From Tenrec ecaudatus (lineage: Eukaryota; Chordata; Mammalia; Afrosoricida; Tenrecidae): a stretch of DNA of 64,000 nt. How positions within the stretch are numbered: the stretch's first letter is position 1; every line of letters begins with the position of its first letter. The stretch lies in the NCBI RefSeq assembly GCF_050624435.1, contig NC_134546.1, forward strand, positions 16,515,001 to 16,579,000, given 5' to 3'. The notes under the pieces were generated by a model that saw nothing but the letters and a program-made list of their open reading frames with translations, made no database searches and was not told the origin of the DNA. This document shows, one piece after another, positions 1 to 10,754 of this stretch. The position numbers were made by a program, and so were the translations under genes.

Positions 1-299
1 AAGAAATGCTTGCTAAACGATTAAGTATCTTTACTGTCTTCATTCTACAATGCTTCCTCTCTTGGCCCATGGCTTTTCAATTTATTGTATACAGATACAA
101 TATAAAATTCAGTGGCATTCATTACCTTGGCAATTACTACTTATTTCCAAAATATGCTTTATTGCCTCAAACAGAAACACTGTATCCATTAAGCAACAGT
201 ATCCATCTTTTTGGAGGATGTCTTCTAGCTGGAGGTGTGTCAGGCTAGGATCTTCCAAGAAGAAAACCCGACGACACCTGCGGGTGTAGGTACATAGAA

Positions 300-590
300 A
301 GAGGTTTCTATCAAGAATGGGCTCACGCGGTTGTACAAGTGGGGAAGTCCAGTCTGGTTCAAGTCCATGGGTCAGATGTAAACTGGAGGTTTCTCCTGAC
401 TCCTGGCGCTGAGGAGGCAGATGAAGCAGGAAGCCCATGGGCTGGCAGATGCAGAGCGGAATGGATGCTAGGTCTGCCACATAAATCCCACACCGGCAGT
501 CCACCAAAGGCTCCTGGACTCTACAGGTGAGGTCAAGGAGGCCAACGGAGCAGATGCAGAATGCAGACCCCCCAGAAGAAGTGAGCTAGC
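300..590 (+). repeat. Family D interspersed repeat
   Basis: GGTTCAAGTCCATGGGTCAG and GTTTCTCCTGACTCCTGG recur on the minus strand at 10338-10445, and more loosely at 12560-12660. The family was recognised only by comparing these copies; its class is unknown. Confidence 0.45.
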
Positions 591-1084
591 TTCCCCATGG
601 TATCAATCTTTGCTAAGAGCAAGCCACACCCCACCTGAGTCCTCTCCACTGTATCCAGGCTGTGACCAGGTGAAGGTGGGATTCTAGGATGTTCTTCCCA
701 CAACTGCTTGGCTCCGTCACAGAAGACTCCATCGTGGAGTGGATCACACTGTGGTGGATCACCTCAGGGGAGGATCCTGGGCCCATCCAAGCTGGCACAA
801 AACCTATCACGGGGGTGACTAATTCACCACTGGAAATCCATCTGCGGAGAATTATCTTCTGAGTTTTGTAAAAGTTAAATTGGTGCATTCACACCTTTTG
901 CCACTAGATGGCAACCTTTCCCAGGTACTGGACCAATAAACCCACTGCCATCCCCTCAAGGGGGACTCCGGATGGATAAGATTTTCAAGGCATTGATCTT
1001 TTTGAAAGCAGACTGTTATGTCTTTCTCCCTCAAAACAGCTGGTGGGTTTAGACCACTTATCTTTCCACTAGAAGCTGAGGGTT

Positions 1085-1175
1085 TTAAAAATGATGATGG
1101 CAACATATGTACAAATGTGCTCGATACCATTGACGTATGGATTCTTGTGAGCTGTGAGAGCCCCCAATCAATAAC
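1085..1175 (+). repeat. Family A 3' end remnant
   Basis: AATGATGATGGCAACATATG and GAGAGCCCCCAATCAATAAC mark a short, diverged 3' end. The poly-A signal is altered. Confidence 0.55.
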
Positions 1176-1297
1176 ATATGTATATCCTGTACATTATATG
1201 AAGTGACATAGAATTCTTATATACTCAGCTTTCAGTGTTGGTGTTTTCCTTGTAAAATCAAGCAGCTATTTGTTTTTTAAAAGAGAAACAGCACTTT

Positions 1298-1335
1298 AAG
1301 AATTTGTTCACAAAAAAAAAAAAGAATTTGTTCAC
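1298..1335 (+). repeat. 14-bp direct repeat around a bare A10 tract
   Basis: AAGAATTTGTTCAC at 1298-1311 is repeated exactly at 1322-1335 with only ten A between (1312-1321). The left edge is CTTT/AAGA, an L1-endonuclease-like site. This is what a retrotransposition event that kept only the poly-A tail would leave. Slippage or a simple duplication is the alternative. Confidence 0.6.
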
Positions 1336-1699
1336 TTTCACTGGGGGTGGGGGGTGTTACGAGCAGTAAAGGCAACACAAGCAAATACTGTTGTCTACGC
1401 AATCCTGTGCCAGCGGTGATCCGTGAGCAGATGCGTGGCTAGACACCCGGGCTGAGCAGATGTGGGAGACAAACTAGGAGGGCACTCATGAATATTCATA
1501 TTGGCTTGACAAGACGTGTGTGTATTTGCCTTTGCTGTCAAGACAGCCACGTGTGTGGTGGAGCCTAGAGGGGCAACATCATGAAAACCTTAGATGTAAG
1601 AGAGGAGTCGATGGGCCGGGGGCTCATGACATAACCCCGGGGGACACCAATGTCAATTGGCAGAGCAGAGTACAAAAGCCAGTGTTCCACATCCTACTT

Positions 1700-2310
1700 C
1701 TATGAGCAGCAAAAGGGCCTCAAAAGTTCGTGAGGAGATCTCTAAGGTTCAGGTATTGGTCTCCGCGCCTCTGGAGGAAAGGAGAGCGATGACACTGAAG
1801 CTGCGTGGAAGCAGTGCGTCCAAGGGCCTTACTGGACCCCATGGGCATTACTCTCCGCGCCCCTGAGGCCAGAGGAATGCGATGGTCCAAAGGCTCAGAA
1901 AGGGATCACAGGAGAAGGTCCCAGCTAGAGTCGAAGAAAACTGGGGAGGGCAACTCAAAACCATCAAGAAGACCTGACTGATAGAGACTGGTGGAACCTC
2001 CAGGACTCTGGCTCTCAGTTTTCCGACAGGGGTGGAACTGAACTCACCCTCTGTTTGCATCGGCAACCGTTGAAGACCCGAGGGCAGCATCTACCCGAGA
2101 ATGACATTCAGAAGGCTAGGAAAGCAGGAGGAATGGAAACAAGGAATACAGAGAGGAAGTGGGAAACACGGGGGCACATTGAGGAGATTACAGTGGATGA
2201 GTTGAAACAAAAGGAGTACGAATTGTTGAATATAAAATGGAGGATCTATGATGTAAACCTTTACCCAGTTCACCATAAAAGGCTTTAAAGACTACAAACA
2301 CAAAGAAAAC
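1700..2310 (+). repeat. Family B interspersed repeat
   Basis: From 1981 (ATAGAGACTGGTGGAACCTC) it aligns with 16458 onward. The body includes AGGGCAGCATCTACCCGAGA (compare AGGGCAGCATCTCCCCAAGG at 16610), and the 3' end has ATGTAAACCTTTACCCAGTT and CATAAAAGGC. The stretch 1700-1980 is probably the same element. No ORF of note. Confidence 0.55.
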
Positions 2311-2639
2311 AACAAAAGCATACCATGACCAACAACTGACCGTGAAATGTTTTATCACAAATAACAAAGTAGAGGGAAATAGTTTGTTCCATCTTACCTA
2401 GCATTGTATTAGTGCAATTTCTTGCAAACGTGTAAAACTCATGAATGTCTCTAAAATATTCAGTCATTGCTTCATGGTTTGGTTCTTGTAAAATTCCTTT
2501 ACTATGGAACTGTTAAGGTGGAGCTGAGAAAATGATCGAAATTACTCAGGGAGACCAAGTATTTGCTTTGAAAAGAATTTTTTTCTCTAGAACCAATCAA
2601 AGCTTTCTTTGGCCCAGGAGTAGAGTTTGTCAGAATATA

Positions 2640-3300
2640 CTAGCTATTTGCCATTTTAACTATTTTTAAGGGTACGATTTAATGGCATTAATTAGATCCA
2701 CGGGGTTGTGTAACCATCGCCACCATCTATTAAAAAAATTTTGTCATTCCAAATAGAAACTGTAGTCAACAAGCAAGTGACGTCCTTGGCTCCAGCCCTC
2801 CAGTTCCTGGTAACCTCTGATCAATTTCCTGTCTCCATTCATTTATCTGTTCTAAAGATTTGTGTAAGTAGGACCATATACGATTTGACCTTCTGTGGTT
2901 GGCATATTTCAGTTAAGCTCATGTTTTCAAGGTTCACCTTTGTCATAGTATGTATTAGAATTTCATTCCTTTTTATGGTTGAAAAGCATCTATATATGTA
3001 TGGGTCACATGTTCTTTATCCATTCATCTATTGATGGACCCTTGGGCTGTCCCCACTTTTTGGCTATTGTGAACGTAATGTCACCACTAGCATTGACGTA
3101 CAAGTCTACGTTGAGTCTCTGCTTTCAAGCCTTTGGCGTATGTATCCGGAGTGGAATTACTGAGTCAGAGAAAGATTGCATGCTTGACTTTTCAGGGAAC
3201 TACCAAGCTGATCCAGTGCACAATTTCATTTTTCTTCTTTTAACTGGACATTGTGTGCTTTTAATAATTCAGCACCGATCATCAAGAGTAAATTGATAGG
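2640..3300 (-). mobile_element. L1 3' end fragment, minus strand
   Basis: The complement of the classical L1 tail is readable, for example ATCCATTCATCTATTGATGG, TTTTTGGCTATTGTGAACGT and ATGTTTTCAAGGTTCACCTT, which on the minus strand are the end of ORF2 and the 3' UTR. Several indels and stops show it is old and inactive. Confidence 0.65.
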
Positions 3301-3542
3301 CTAACATCTTAAAATGTATAATAAAGATAAAGTATATAAGCGATTTGGGGGAACTTGTGGAGAAGCTGACCCAGATACATAAATTAGAGTGCATAACTGT
3401 CTGTTTACATTTTCTTTCCTTTTTCACAGGACACTTCAGGAAAGTTGCTTAATGTACCATTTCTCATTTGTCATTTCGGAAGTCCTTGATTGGCAAGACG
3501 ATTCTTTTGCCTGATGGCAAACAGTAGCCACACTGCCAGTGA

Positions 3543-3836
3543 TTCTTCTGGACCTCCACGTTGGATAAATCCAGTGTCTTCTGGAGACACGAGTTTCCCT
3601 CTGTATTTCTGAGGTAATGCCTTTATTGTTTCTGCAGAGTCTGGTGGACCGGATGCATCAGCCAATCTGGTGTTCATGTCCCAGAGGACACTGTGACCTT
3701 GCAGAGCCTGCGATGGCATGCCTACTGATCTCAAAGGTTCCGGTCCATTGAGGTTAGGGTTGTCACTTCAATCAGAGAATCTTATTAATGGCGTGTGTGG
3801 CTTAACTACCTGAATGACCCTGCTGGCGGACTCCAT
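3543..3836 (-). pseudogene. MRPS36: MRPS36 (KGD4) processed pseudogene
   Basis: Read on the minus strand from the ATG at 3834-3836, the sequence gives MESASRVIQVVKPHTPLIRF and later GPPDSAETIKALPQKYRGKL and FIQRGGPE. This matches MRPS36, a small mitochondrial protein first named as a ribosomal subunit and now linked to the 2-oxoglutarate dehydrogenase complex as KGD4. No introns interrupt it, so it is a retrocopy. It is broken: an in-frame TGA at 3768-3770 replaces an Arg codon early in the protein, the normal stop after GGPE has become GAA (3543-3545), and the middle third has drifted. The remaining 87-codon ORF from an internal Met is therefore a relic. Confidence 0.9.
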
Positions 3837-4608
3837 CTTGCTCCCCCCCCCCTCGTGACCCCTAAGTAGGGGTAGCTTGCTGGCGAGGCTGACAGTTCTT
3901 TCACATCCTTGTCAACACACATTCTGGGCGTGTTTGCAATTTCTCCTGCTTTAAAACTGGGCCCCCTTTTTATCTGCGAGTTGTAGGGATTCTTCACAGA
4001 GTCTGGATGTCAGTCTCTTCTCAGCTGTATCATTTTCAGCTGTTTTCTCTTTCCACTTTCTTGATCATGTCCTTTGGTGCACCACAGCTGTTAACTATTT
4101 TATCACTAAAAATCCTAAAGTATAGGTCTCACCATAAATTCCATCCAGGTCAAACCCCGCCTGCAAGAGCAGTGAAATCAACCATTCAGCCCATCCCTAA
4201 AGAGTGGAGGAACCTGGAAATTTAACCAGATGACTGTAGTCTTAAAAAAAAACAAACCAATTAGCTGACGGCCAATGAGTTTTCTTTAAAGATGTTTTCC
4301 AATGAGGAAGTAAAAAGAGGTCAGGAGGAGCTAAATCAAGGCTCTAAGGTCACGCCTAATGATTGTCCATCAAAGATCTCTCAAAATCGATAACTTCACC
4401 ACGGGGCCTTCCACCCTAAAACCCTTGCTTTTCTACAAAAGCTTTGGTTAACGTTCTCAAAACACCCTCAGCGTAAGCAAATGTTCTTCTTTGGCTTTCC
4501 CACAACTAGCCAGCATCACGGAGCACTGTTACCACGACCTCTGCTCTTTACTGGTCCGTGATCACGCTGACGGGGTCACTTCAGCCTTTTGGCAGCCCCC
4601 ACTCTATG

Positions 4609-5105
4609 CTTTTTTTTTTTTTTTTTGGCTTTTGTGCGTTTCCCGTGCCCTCCCGTGCCCCCTGGAAAGCTTTGTATCTCAACAAGCCCTTAGTTCGGTG
4701 CCATTTTAACCCCGTGCCGATGGCCTCTGGAATCTGGAAGCCGAGGCTGTGTCTTTGTCCTCTTTGGCTCAGTCAGTGTCCGCACATGATCTTGGAAGTC
4801 GGGTCTCGCTGGCACCCTGCGGCACTTCACAACCAGCCAGGTCTGCGGCTGCGGCTTCGTGGGCAGCCTCTCCTCGTCTGCAAACGAGCTAGCCACTTGT
4901 AAGCGGCTGATTTCTTGGGTGCGCTAGCACGGTCAACTTTCTGTGGAGCATCAGCGATTTCACCAATTTTCCCCTTCGCCAGGAAGTCGACCTCAGTTCT
5001 TGCTGTATCCATTCTCCTAGAATCCTTGTGGCTCTGGTGAGGACTCTCCCAGCCGGCGCCGTGCCCTTCTCAGCACCTCAAACTTGACCCCGTTGGACCT
5101 GTGAG
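4609..5105 (-). pseudogene. Probable processed retrocopy of an unidentified transcript
   Basis: On the minus strand a GC-rich, non-repetitive segment ends in an uninterrupted run of about 18 A (T run at 4609-4626), the mark of a reverse-transcribed polyadenylated RNA. Upstream are two overlapping ORF remnants: MDTARTEVDFLAKGKIGEIA from 5012, with a Lys/Arg-rich continuation, and a second in another frame from 4896 ending in GHRHGVKMAPN at 4690. The switch of frame near 4890 could be a frameshift. The basic composition recalls a ribosomal-type protein, but I could not match it to a family. Confidence 0.35.
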
Positions 5106-5291
5106 AACTCGTTGCTCCGTTCGAGTTCATATTAGTACAAAAAATCTGAAATCTGGACATAGCTTTTCTTCTTCTTCTTTCGGATGCTTGAAAACAACGT
5201 CAACGTTTTACTGTGACCCGGGTGGAGGGTTACAGAGCAGATGGTCAGTTTGGCATTCAAGGGCTCAGACACCTTCTGTTTCTTCTCATTA

Positions 5292-5895
5292 AGACAATCC
5301 CTGGGAGGAGACGAGCCAGTCAGGGCGCAGGGGAGCAACGATGAAACATACAACTTTCCTCTTGTTCTTAAATGCTTCCTCCCCAACCTCCAACCCTACT
5401 ATCATGATCCCAATTCTACCTTGCAAATCTGGCTAGACCAAAGGATGTACAGTGGTACAGATAGCAACTGGAAACACAGGGAATCCAGGACAGATGACTC
5501 CTTCAGGACCAGTGGTGAGAGTGGGGATGCCTGGAGGGTGGAGCGAATGTGGGGTAGGAAGGGGAAACTGATTACAAGAATCTACAGTATAGCCTCCTCC
5601 CTGGGGGAGGGATAGCAGAGAAGAAGGCGGGGGGGGGGGGGGGGAGATGTCAGACAGTGTAATATATGACAAAATAATAATAATTTATGAATGATGAAGG
5701 GTTCATGAGGTAGGGGGGAGTGGGGAGGGAGGGGGGAATGAGCAGCAGATATTAAGGGCTAAAGCAGAAGGCAAATGTTTTGAAAATGATGAGGCCAACA
5801 AATGTACATATGTTCTTGACACAATGGATGTATGTATGGATTGTGATAAGAATTGTAGGAGCCCCCAATAAAATGATTAAATTTAAAAAAAGACA
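5292..5895 (+). mobile_element. Family A retrotransposon 3' end, 604 bp
   Basis: It runs from GGGAGGAGACGAGCCAGTCA through TGTACAGTGGTACAGATAGC, a G-rich purine tract (5620-5750), and ATGTACATATGTTCTTGACA to the terminus GCCCCCAATAAAATGATT followed by an A-rich tail. The AATAAA signal, purine tract and A-tail are like an L1 3' UTR. No coding sequence is visible, so whether it is the end of a LINE or an independent non-autonomous element is open. Confidence 0.75.
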
Positions 5896-5984
5896 ATGCC
5901 CTGGATCTGACATCAGCCACCCCACCCCCACATTCCTGTCTCCATCTCTCCTACTTCCCTAACCTTTTTGAACCTTGTCCTTGG

Positions 5985-6115
5985 GTAAATGGGGGTCCCC
6001 CTTGATCCACCTTCATCTTCCATGTGGAAATGTAGTTGCCCAGCACCATTTGCTGAAGACCCCGATCTTCCCTCCTTGAATATACTCAGGCATGGTCCGT
6101 TTGTGTTCAGGGATA
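5985..6115 (-). repeat. L1 ORF2-derived fragment
   Basis: CCAGCACCATTTGCTGAAGA is the complement of a conserved L1 ORF2 segment that also appears at 12325-12345. Short and diverged. Confidence 0.5.
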
Positions 6116-6324
6116 ATTACAAAGCAGACGTCCTTGGAAGTTCAAGACTTTGACTCCCTCCAGAGCAACTTAGAGATGTCTCTTCATGGAGACATTTGGG
6201 TCGCAAAGCTATTGATTCAGTTATTTCTTTTCCTGGGGAGATTTGCTTACACGCGATGGTAATAAAAAATAGTATTTCTCTTGCAAGATGGTCAAGTTTG
6301 TTAGCAATTTCCTCACAGAATAGC

Positions 6325-6505
6325 CTTGATGTCACTGCCTGGGAAGCATTAGACTGCTGATCTCAAGGTCAGCGGTTCAAGCCCACCAGCTGCTCCCCAG
6401 AAGAGAGTTGAGGTTATCTGCACCTGTAAAGCTTGACAGCCTCAGGGACCCTGTCCAAGGGCCTGTGAGCCAGACTGCCTTCACGACAAGTGGCTGGTTT
6501 TTGTC
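6325..6505 (+). repeat. AfroSINE
   Basis: TAGACTGCTGATCTCAAGGT, AGCGGTTCAAGCCCACCAGC and the 3' part CTTCACGACAAGTGGCTGG. The SINE head comes from a tRNA; this is not a tRNA gene. Confidence 0.65.
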
Positions 6506-6994
6506 TCTAATAAGAGAGGAGGCTTCCTACGTTCGATGATCCTCAACGGGAGCACAGACCCCCTGTGTGCCCACTATCCACCTGGGCCTGCCTTCAGATG
6601 TCCCCACGGCACATGGGGGCCAGGGGAACCTATGCAGACACGAAGCACATGAAGCCGCTTCTAGTTGGGCTTGGTGTCATCTAACCAACTGAATGCATAG
6701 AAGTGCGCTAAGTCAACCTAGTAGCTGTAGTCATCTATCCTGGATCCTGGATTACTTAACAATGATCCATTGGCAACGCTGCCGCGGACCCAAAGGCTGA
6801 TGACTGCCACCTGCCCAGTGGCTCCACGGAAGAAGCACTTGGCAAACCCGCGTCTGGAAAGACTAGGCAGCCTAGAAAACCTTGGGTTAGGGTTCTACTC
6901 GGTGTATGCGTTCACTGTGAGTCAGTTGACTCACAACAACCACAAGAATAGAGGGGAGAAAGCATCATCGTGCCATGTCCTATCGTGATCCTGA

Positions 6995-7190
6995 AGCGCT
7001 GGTGGCGCTGGGGGTTAGGCATTGGGCTGCAAACCACAAGGTCTGAAGGTTCAAATCCAGCTGCTTCTTCGGAGAGGTAGGGGGTGGTCTGCTCCAATAA
7101 TGATTTCCAGTCTCAGAAACCCGATGGAGGGTGACTATGAATTGGAATGGACTCAGGGATGGTAGATGGGGTTGGGGTTTGGGTTATGAC
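6995..7190 (+). repeat. AfroSINE
   Basis: It contains GCGCTGGTGGCGCTGGGGGT, TTGGGCTGCAAACCACAAGG, and ends in GGTTGGGGTTTGGGTT. Tail diverged. Confidence 0.7.
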
Positions 7191-7194
7191 AATG

Positions 7195-8340
7195 GGAAAG
7201 TATAGGAGGTAAAGCGGAACCATGTCTCCATGGAAGGCTCCCAAGACTGGCCTTCCAGACTAATGTGGTTGAGATACTGGAGAGAGTAAGCGAATCCTAC
7301 AGCCACCGTGTCACCGTCCATATTTAAGGTCGTCCTGCCGCTGTAGTCATCATGCAGAAATTAACAGCAAAAGGTTTGATTCAAATCCTACTCAATATTT
7401 ATTTGAGACTTATTTCCTGGTGGCTGGGTCCCCATCTGTCCAGAGAGGCCTGCCATCCCTGCGCCTTGATGACAATGAAGTTCATCATGCCTGACTCTTC
7501 CCCTCTGACTGAAGGCTTTCTGACCTCCGTGGACTTTCCCCACCAGCTTGGTGGACCTTCCTAACCTTGCCTAAACCTAGCAGTGGCCACACCTCAATGT
7601 AAGCTGAAACCCCTGTCCAAAATGTGTACAGGACATCTCCGAGCCAGGCTGTCATGGTAACTTCCCCTGTGCTCTCGGCAGCCGCCCTGTTTCTGCCACA
7701 ACTAGTTATAACTGCAGTCACCCCGGGCCGTCCACACCCATCTGGAGTACTGGCGGACACCAAGGAGGATGTGTCCGTCCCTAAGACCAGAGCTAGTTTG
7801 ATCGGAGGAGGTTTCTGAGGCTCTGCAGCCCACACGACAGCAAGAAATAGATCAGGAAGAAAGGCAGATGTCTTTCGAGTAAAAAATGTTGAAGAAAAAT
7901 GCTTTTCTTCTCATCTGCCATTCTTCAGAGGGTGGTGACAGATGGGAGGGACCACTTCTCCATCGGCCACAGGCTGTGAGAGCATTGCTATTTGATTATC
8001 AAACCATCCTGAAGCTTATGTTAGAATGCAAATGATTACCCTCCGTGCCAAATAAGGTTCCTCTCTGGATGAGCTGCCACAGCATCTTCCTGGTAAGCAA
8101 AACAGATTTGAAGAAGCAAAAAACAACAAAAAATGTTCCTCTTTTGAGACATGGAAAAACAGAAACTGACACTATTATAGATCCATTTCCTGTAGACTGT
8201 TAAACTATCTCTTTATGGAGAATGGGGGTAGAGGGGTAAAGGGTGTCTTGTCTTTGCTCACTCTGCCTGCTCGTTAGGCAGACATGAAGTTCTAGGAGTG
8301 AGAGAACTTGGACATCTCATTCCAAACACAGTGAAGTTCA
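7195..8340. other. Unassigned intergenic stretch
   Basis: Mixed-composition DNA with no recognisable repeat and no gene. The ORFs at 7485-7835 (minus) and 7624-7818 (plus) overlap on opposite strands and match nothing known. Confidence 0.4.
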
Positions 8341-8344
8341 TTGA

Positions 8345-8925
8345 CTAAAGCTGGCTATGGGGGAAGGGGGGGACACCAGAACTGATTGTGATGATGTATG
8401 TGCAGCTCATTTTATAAGGGATTCAACCATGGCAGTATATGATATTTGATTACTGTATCAAGATAATTACTGAAAAAAAAAGAAACCAAACTTGACAACA
8501 GTGACCATGGTGAAGGACTTGACAACAGTGACCATGGGTGAAGGACTTGACAACAGTGACCATGGGTGAAGGACTTGACAACAGTGACCATAGGTGAAGG
8601 ACTTGATAACAGTGACCATGGGTGAAGGGGGCATTGGGTTTATGCTAATGGTGGAATCACTTGGAAAAGATATAACGGTTGTACACACAAGGAGTATAAC
8701 GAACAGCCCTGAAGTGTACAAGTAGAGGTGGTGGAATTGGAGAATGTTTTGTTGTGTGTGTGTCTGCCACAATTAGAAAAAGAATCACACGTGTAACCAT
8801 GAGTACAGGTAGAATAACATGATCTAGAATGGACTACGGTGACAATTGTGCAACTCTTCTTGATATGATTGAATTATTGAAATGTAGGATGTGTGGATGA
8901 CGTGCTAATAAAACGGCTTAAAAAT
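8345..8925 (+). repeat. L1-type 3' end containing the 28-bp minisatellite
   Basis: ATTGTGCAACTCTTCTTGAT at 8846-8865 and GTGCTAATAAAACGGCTTAA at 8902 resemble an L1 3' UTR, and the same motif recurs at 42380-42480. The minisatellite at 8491-8628 splits it. Confidence 0.4.
8491..8628. repeat. 28-bp minisatellite, five units
   Basis: Five head-to-tail copies of a 28-base unit containing CTTGACAACAGTGACCATGG and GTGAAGGA. The first unit is one base short, the fourth has ATAGG for ATGGG, and the fifth has GATAAC for GACAAC. It lies within a segment that looks like an L1-type 3' end (8345-8925). Confidence 0.9.
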
Positions 8926-8934
8926 TGGCTACAG

Positions 8935-9143
8935 TATCAAAGGCCCCCTGCCTGTGAGGCCGTTCTGACTCACCGCGATCCTACAGGACGGAGTAAGTAG
9001 AACTTGTGCAAGGAGCTTAGAGACTAAACCTTTACGGGAGCACTGCCTCAGTTTCCCCCCATAGGGTGGCGTGTGGATTTGAACGCCCTGTCTCGAGGTT
9101 AGCAATCCAGTGCTTAATCCACTGTGCCACCAGGCCTTCTCCC
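8935..9143 (-). repeat. AfroSINE, minus strand
   Basis: TTCTGACTCACCGCGATCCT at the 3' half, and ATCCACTGTGCCACCAGGCC at the complement of the head. Confidence 0.7.
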
Positions 9144-9544
9144 AGCATGAAAAGCAGACCCTAAGCAAAGGCCGAAAGGGTGTACACTTCTCAAGCAAGA
9201 GGCCCATCCAATGCCATGCGGTCCCTTAACTTCTCAGGAGCCCAGGCCTGGGGCCACGCAGGAGATGGTGGTGCTTCTTCCTCTGAGGGAGACCATCGCC
9301 GGCTGCTTGAGGTGGGAGGTTCCAGGTGCGAGGAAAAGAGGTAGCAACCGATGGTCCTAGAGGTGGGTCCTGCGATTGGGCCTGGGCATGATTCATCCCC
9401 AAACAGACCTCTCTTCCTGTCTATCTCTGCGTGGAAAAAAACCAGCCAGAGCTGGTTCCTCTGAGGCAGACAATGTTCCAAATTCTTTTCCACCCCATCA
9501 TCTGTAACATCAACCACTCCTTCCTCTTCCTCTCAGTGGGCTCT

Positions 9545-9800
9545 GTCCTAGTTGGGTTTTGTTTGTTTGAATTTTTAACTTTTTAGTGTGAGTTGAATGA
9601 AGGTTTATAGTGCGAATCATCGGTTTTACATTCAGCAACTCATACATTTTGTTCTGACTCCCCCAAAACAATCCCCTCACTGTGCAATTAACCATTGTGC
9701 TTCTTCCCAGGGTGACCTGTGTCCATGCCCACCCTTTCCTAAACTCCTGACCTTTGTCCTCAGATAAATGCGGCTGCTTTGAGCCCCAATGCTTGATTGT
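9545..9800 (-). repeat. Unclassified retroelement 3' end, minus strand
   Basis: On the minus strand it ends in ATAAACCTTCATTCAACTCA followed by CACTAAAAAGTTAAAAATTC, similar to the family B terminus. The rest does not match family B clearly. Confidence 0.35.
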
Positions 9801-9824
9801 GCCAACCTGGCCAATAAACACATG

Positions 9825-10290
9825 TAGGGTTAATTGAAGAGTGGAGAGATAAGTGGCTCAGTGAGCCTCACCTTTTTAGTTCTTGGGTCTTTTGCTCTCT
9901 GATGGTCAGTAGCTGCCTTAGCCAGTGCCCTGCTTCAGCTGGCAAGACTCACTTCCTGTAAGACATCCCTGAGGAGAAGCCACATGAACCTACCCTGATA
10001 CAGCCTGGGTGCTGGAGCAGTTGTGTGTAGACCCCTGCCAGTGCTGAGATGCTTACACGCTCACTGATTGGCTTTCTTCCTGGAGTCAGCATCATTGCAG
10101 GTGTTTTGTGAGGTTGAGGAGGACTTTGTAGATTGGTGTCGGACATGTGGGCTAATGTTGGACTTGTGGGCTTGGGCAGTACTGGGTTGGGATGCTTTCT
10201 TAATGTACACTTACCCTTTATATAAAACTCTCTCTCTTATACATATGAGTTTCTGTGGATTTGTTTCTCTAATGTACCCACACTAACACA
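9825..10290. repeat. Probable interspersed repeat, single copy here
   Basis: CATATGAGTTTCTGTGGATT and TTGTTTCTCTAATGTACCCA near 10240-10285 resemble a 3' end seen in many mammalian dispersed repeats. No second copy in the window allows its class to be fixed. Confidence 0.3.
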
Positions 10291-10329
10291 GCCATGAACC
10301 TGATTTGGCTGACTTTGAATTCCTGCTCT

Positions 10330-10445
10330 CTGGTTCATCAGCCCCAGCAGCTACATAAGTCAGGACAAGCTTCCGGCTTAACATCTGACCCATGAACTTG
10401 AACCAAGCTGGACTTACCTACTTCTACAACTGTGTGAGCCGCTCT
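10330..10445 (-). repeat. Family D copy
   Basis: On the minus strand it reads GGTTCAAGTTCATGGGTCAG and AGCTTGTCCTGACTTATGTA, close to the copy at 339-400. Confidence 0.5.
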
Positions 10446-10499
10446 TGTAATAGAGGCTGCTTTCTTTCTACCTATGAGAAACATCAATGTCCCTTTAAA

Positions 10500-10752
10500 G
10501 TTGTTTTCTTCTCGTGGGGAAAGCTTTTCTTGATTCTTAAGATAACGTGGTCTCACACCATAGCTGCCCTTTTCACTCGGCAGGATGCCCTCTAGGTTCA
10601 CCCACGTCCGGGTTGGTGGGCAGATTCATCGTTACTCTTAATGTTGTGTCGTATTGCATTGGGTGTACGAACCAAAGTTTGCTTATCCATTTTCCACCTA
10701 TGGCCATTCAGGTCATTTCCATCTTCTTGCTTTTGTGAATCGTGTTTCGATG
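10500..10752 (-). mobile_element. L1 fragment, left of the DNA transposon
   Basis: GCTTATCCATTTTCCACCTA and TTCTTGCTTTTGTGAATCGT are antisense L1 sequence. It breaks at the TA where the transposon begins. Confidence 0.6.
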
Positions 10753-10754
10753 TA

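Noticed and set aside
5132-5386. Faint similarity of a minus ORF to the start of RPL24 (a short PGH-containing stretch)
   Set aside because: The nucleotide sequence does not follow RPL24 beyond a few residues, and part of the ORF lies in the family A copy.
6325-7190. tRNA-like segments with GGTTCAA motifs
   Set aside because: They are the tRNA-derived heads of AfroSINEs with 3' SINE bodies, not tRNA genes.
8491-8628. Regular repeats that could suggest a CRISPR array
   Set aside because: Units are contiguous with no unique spacers; this is a minisatellite in a mammalian genome.
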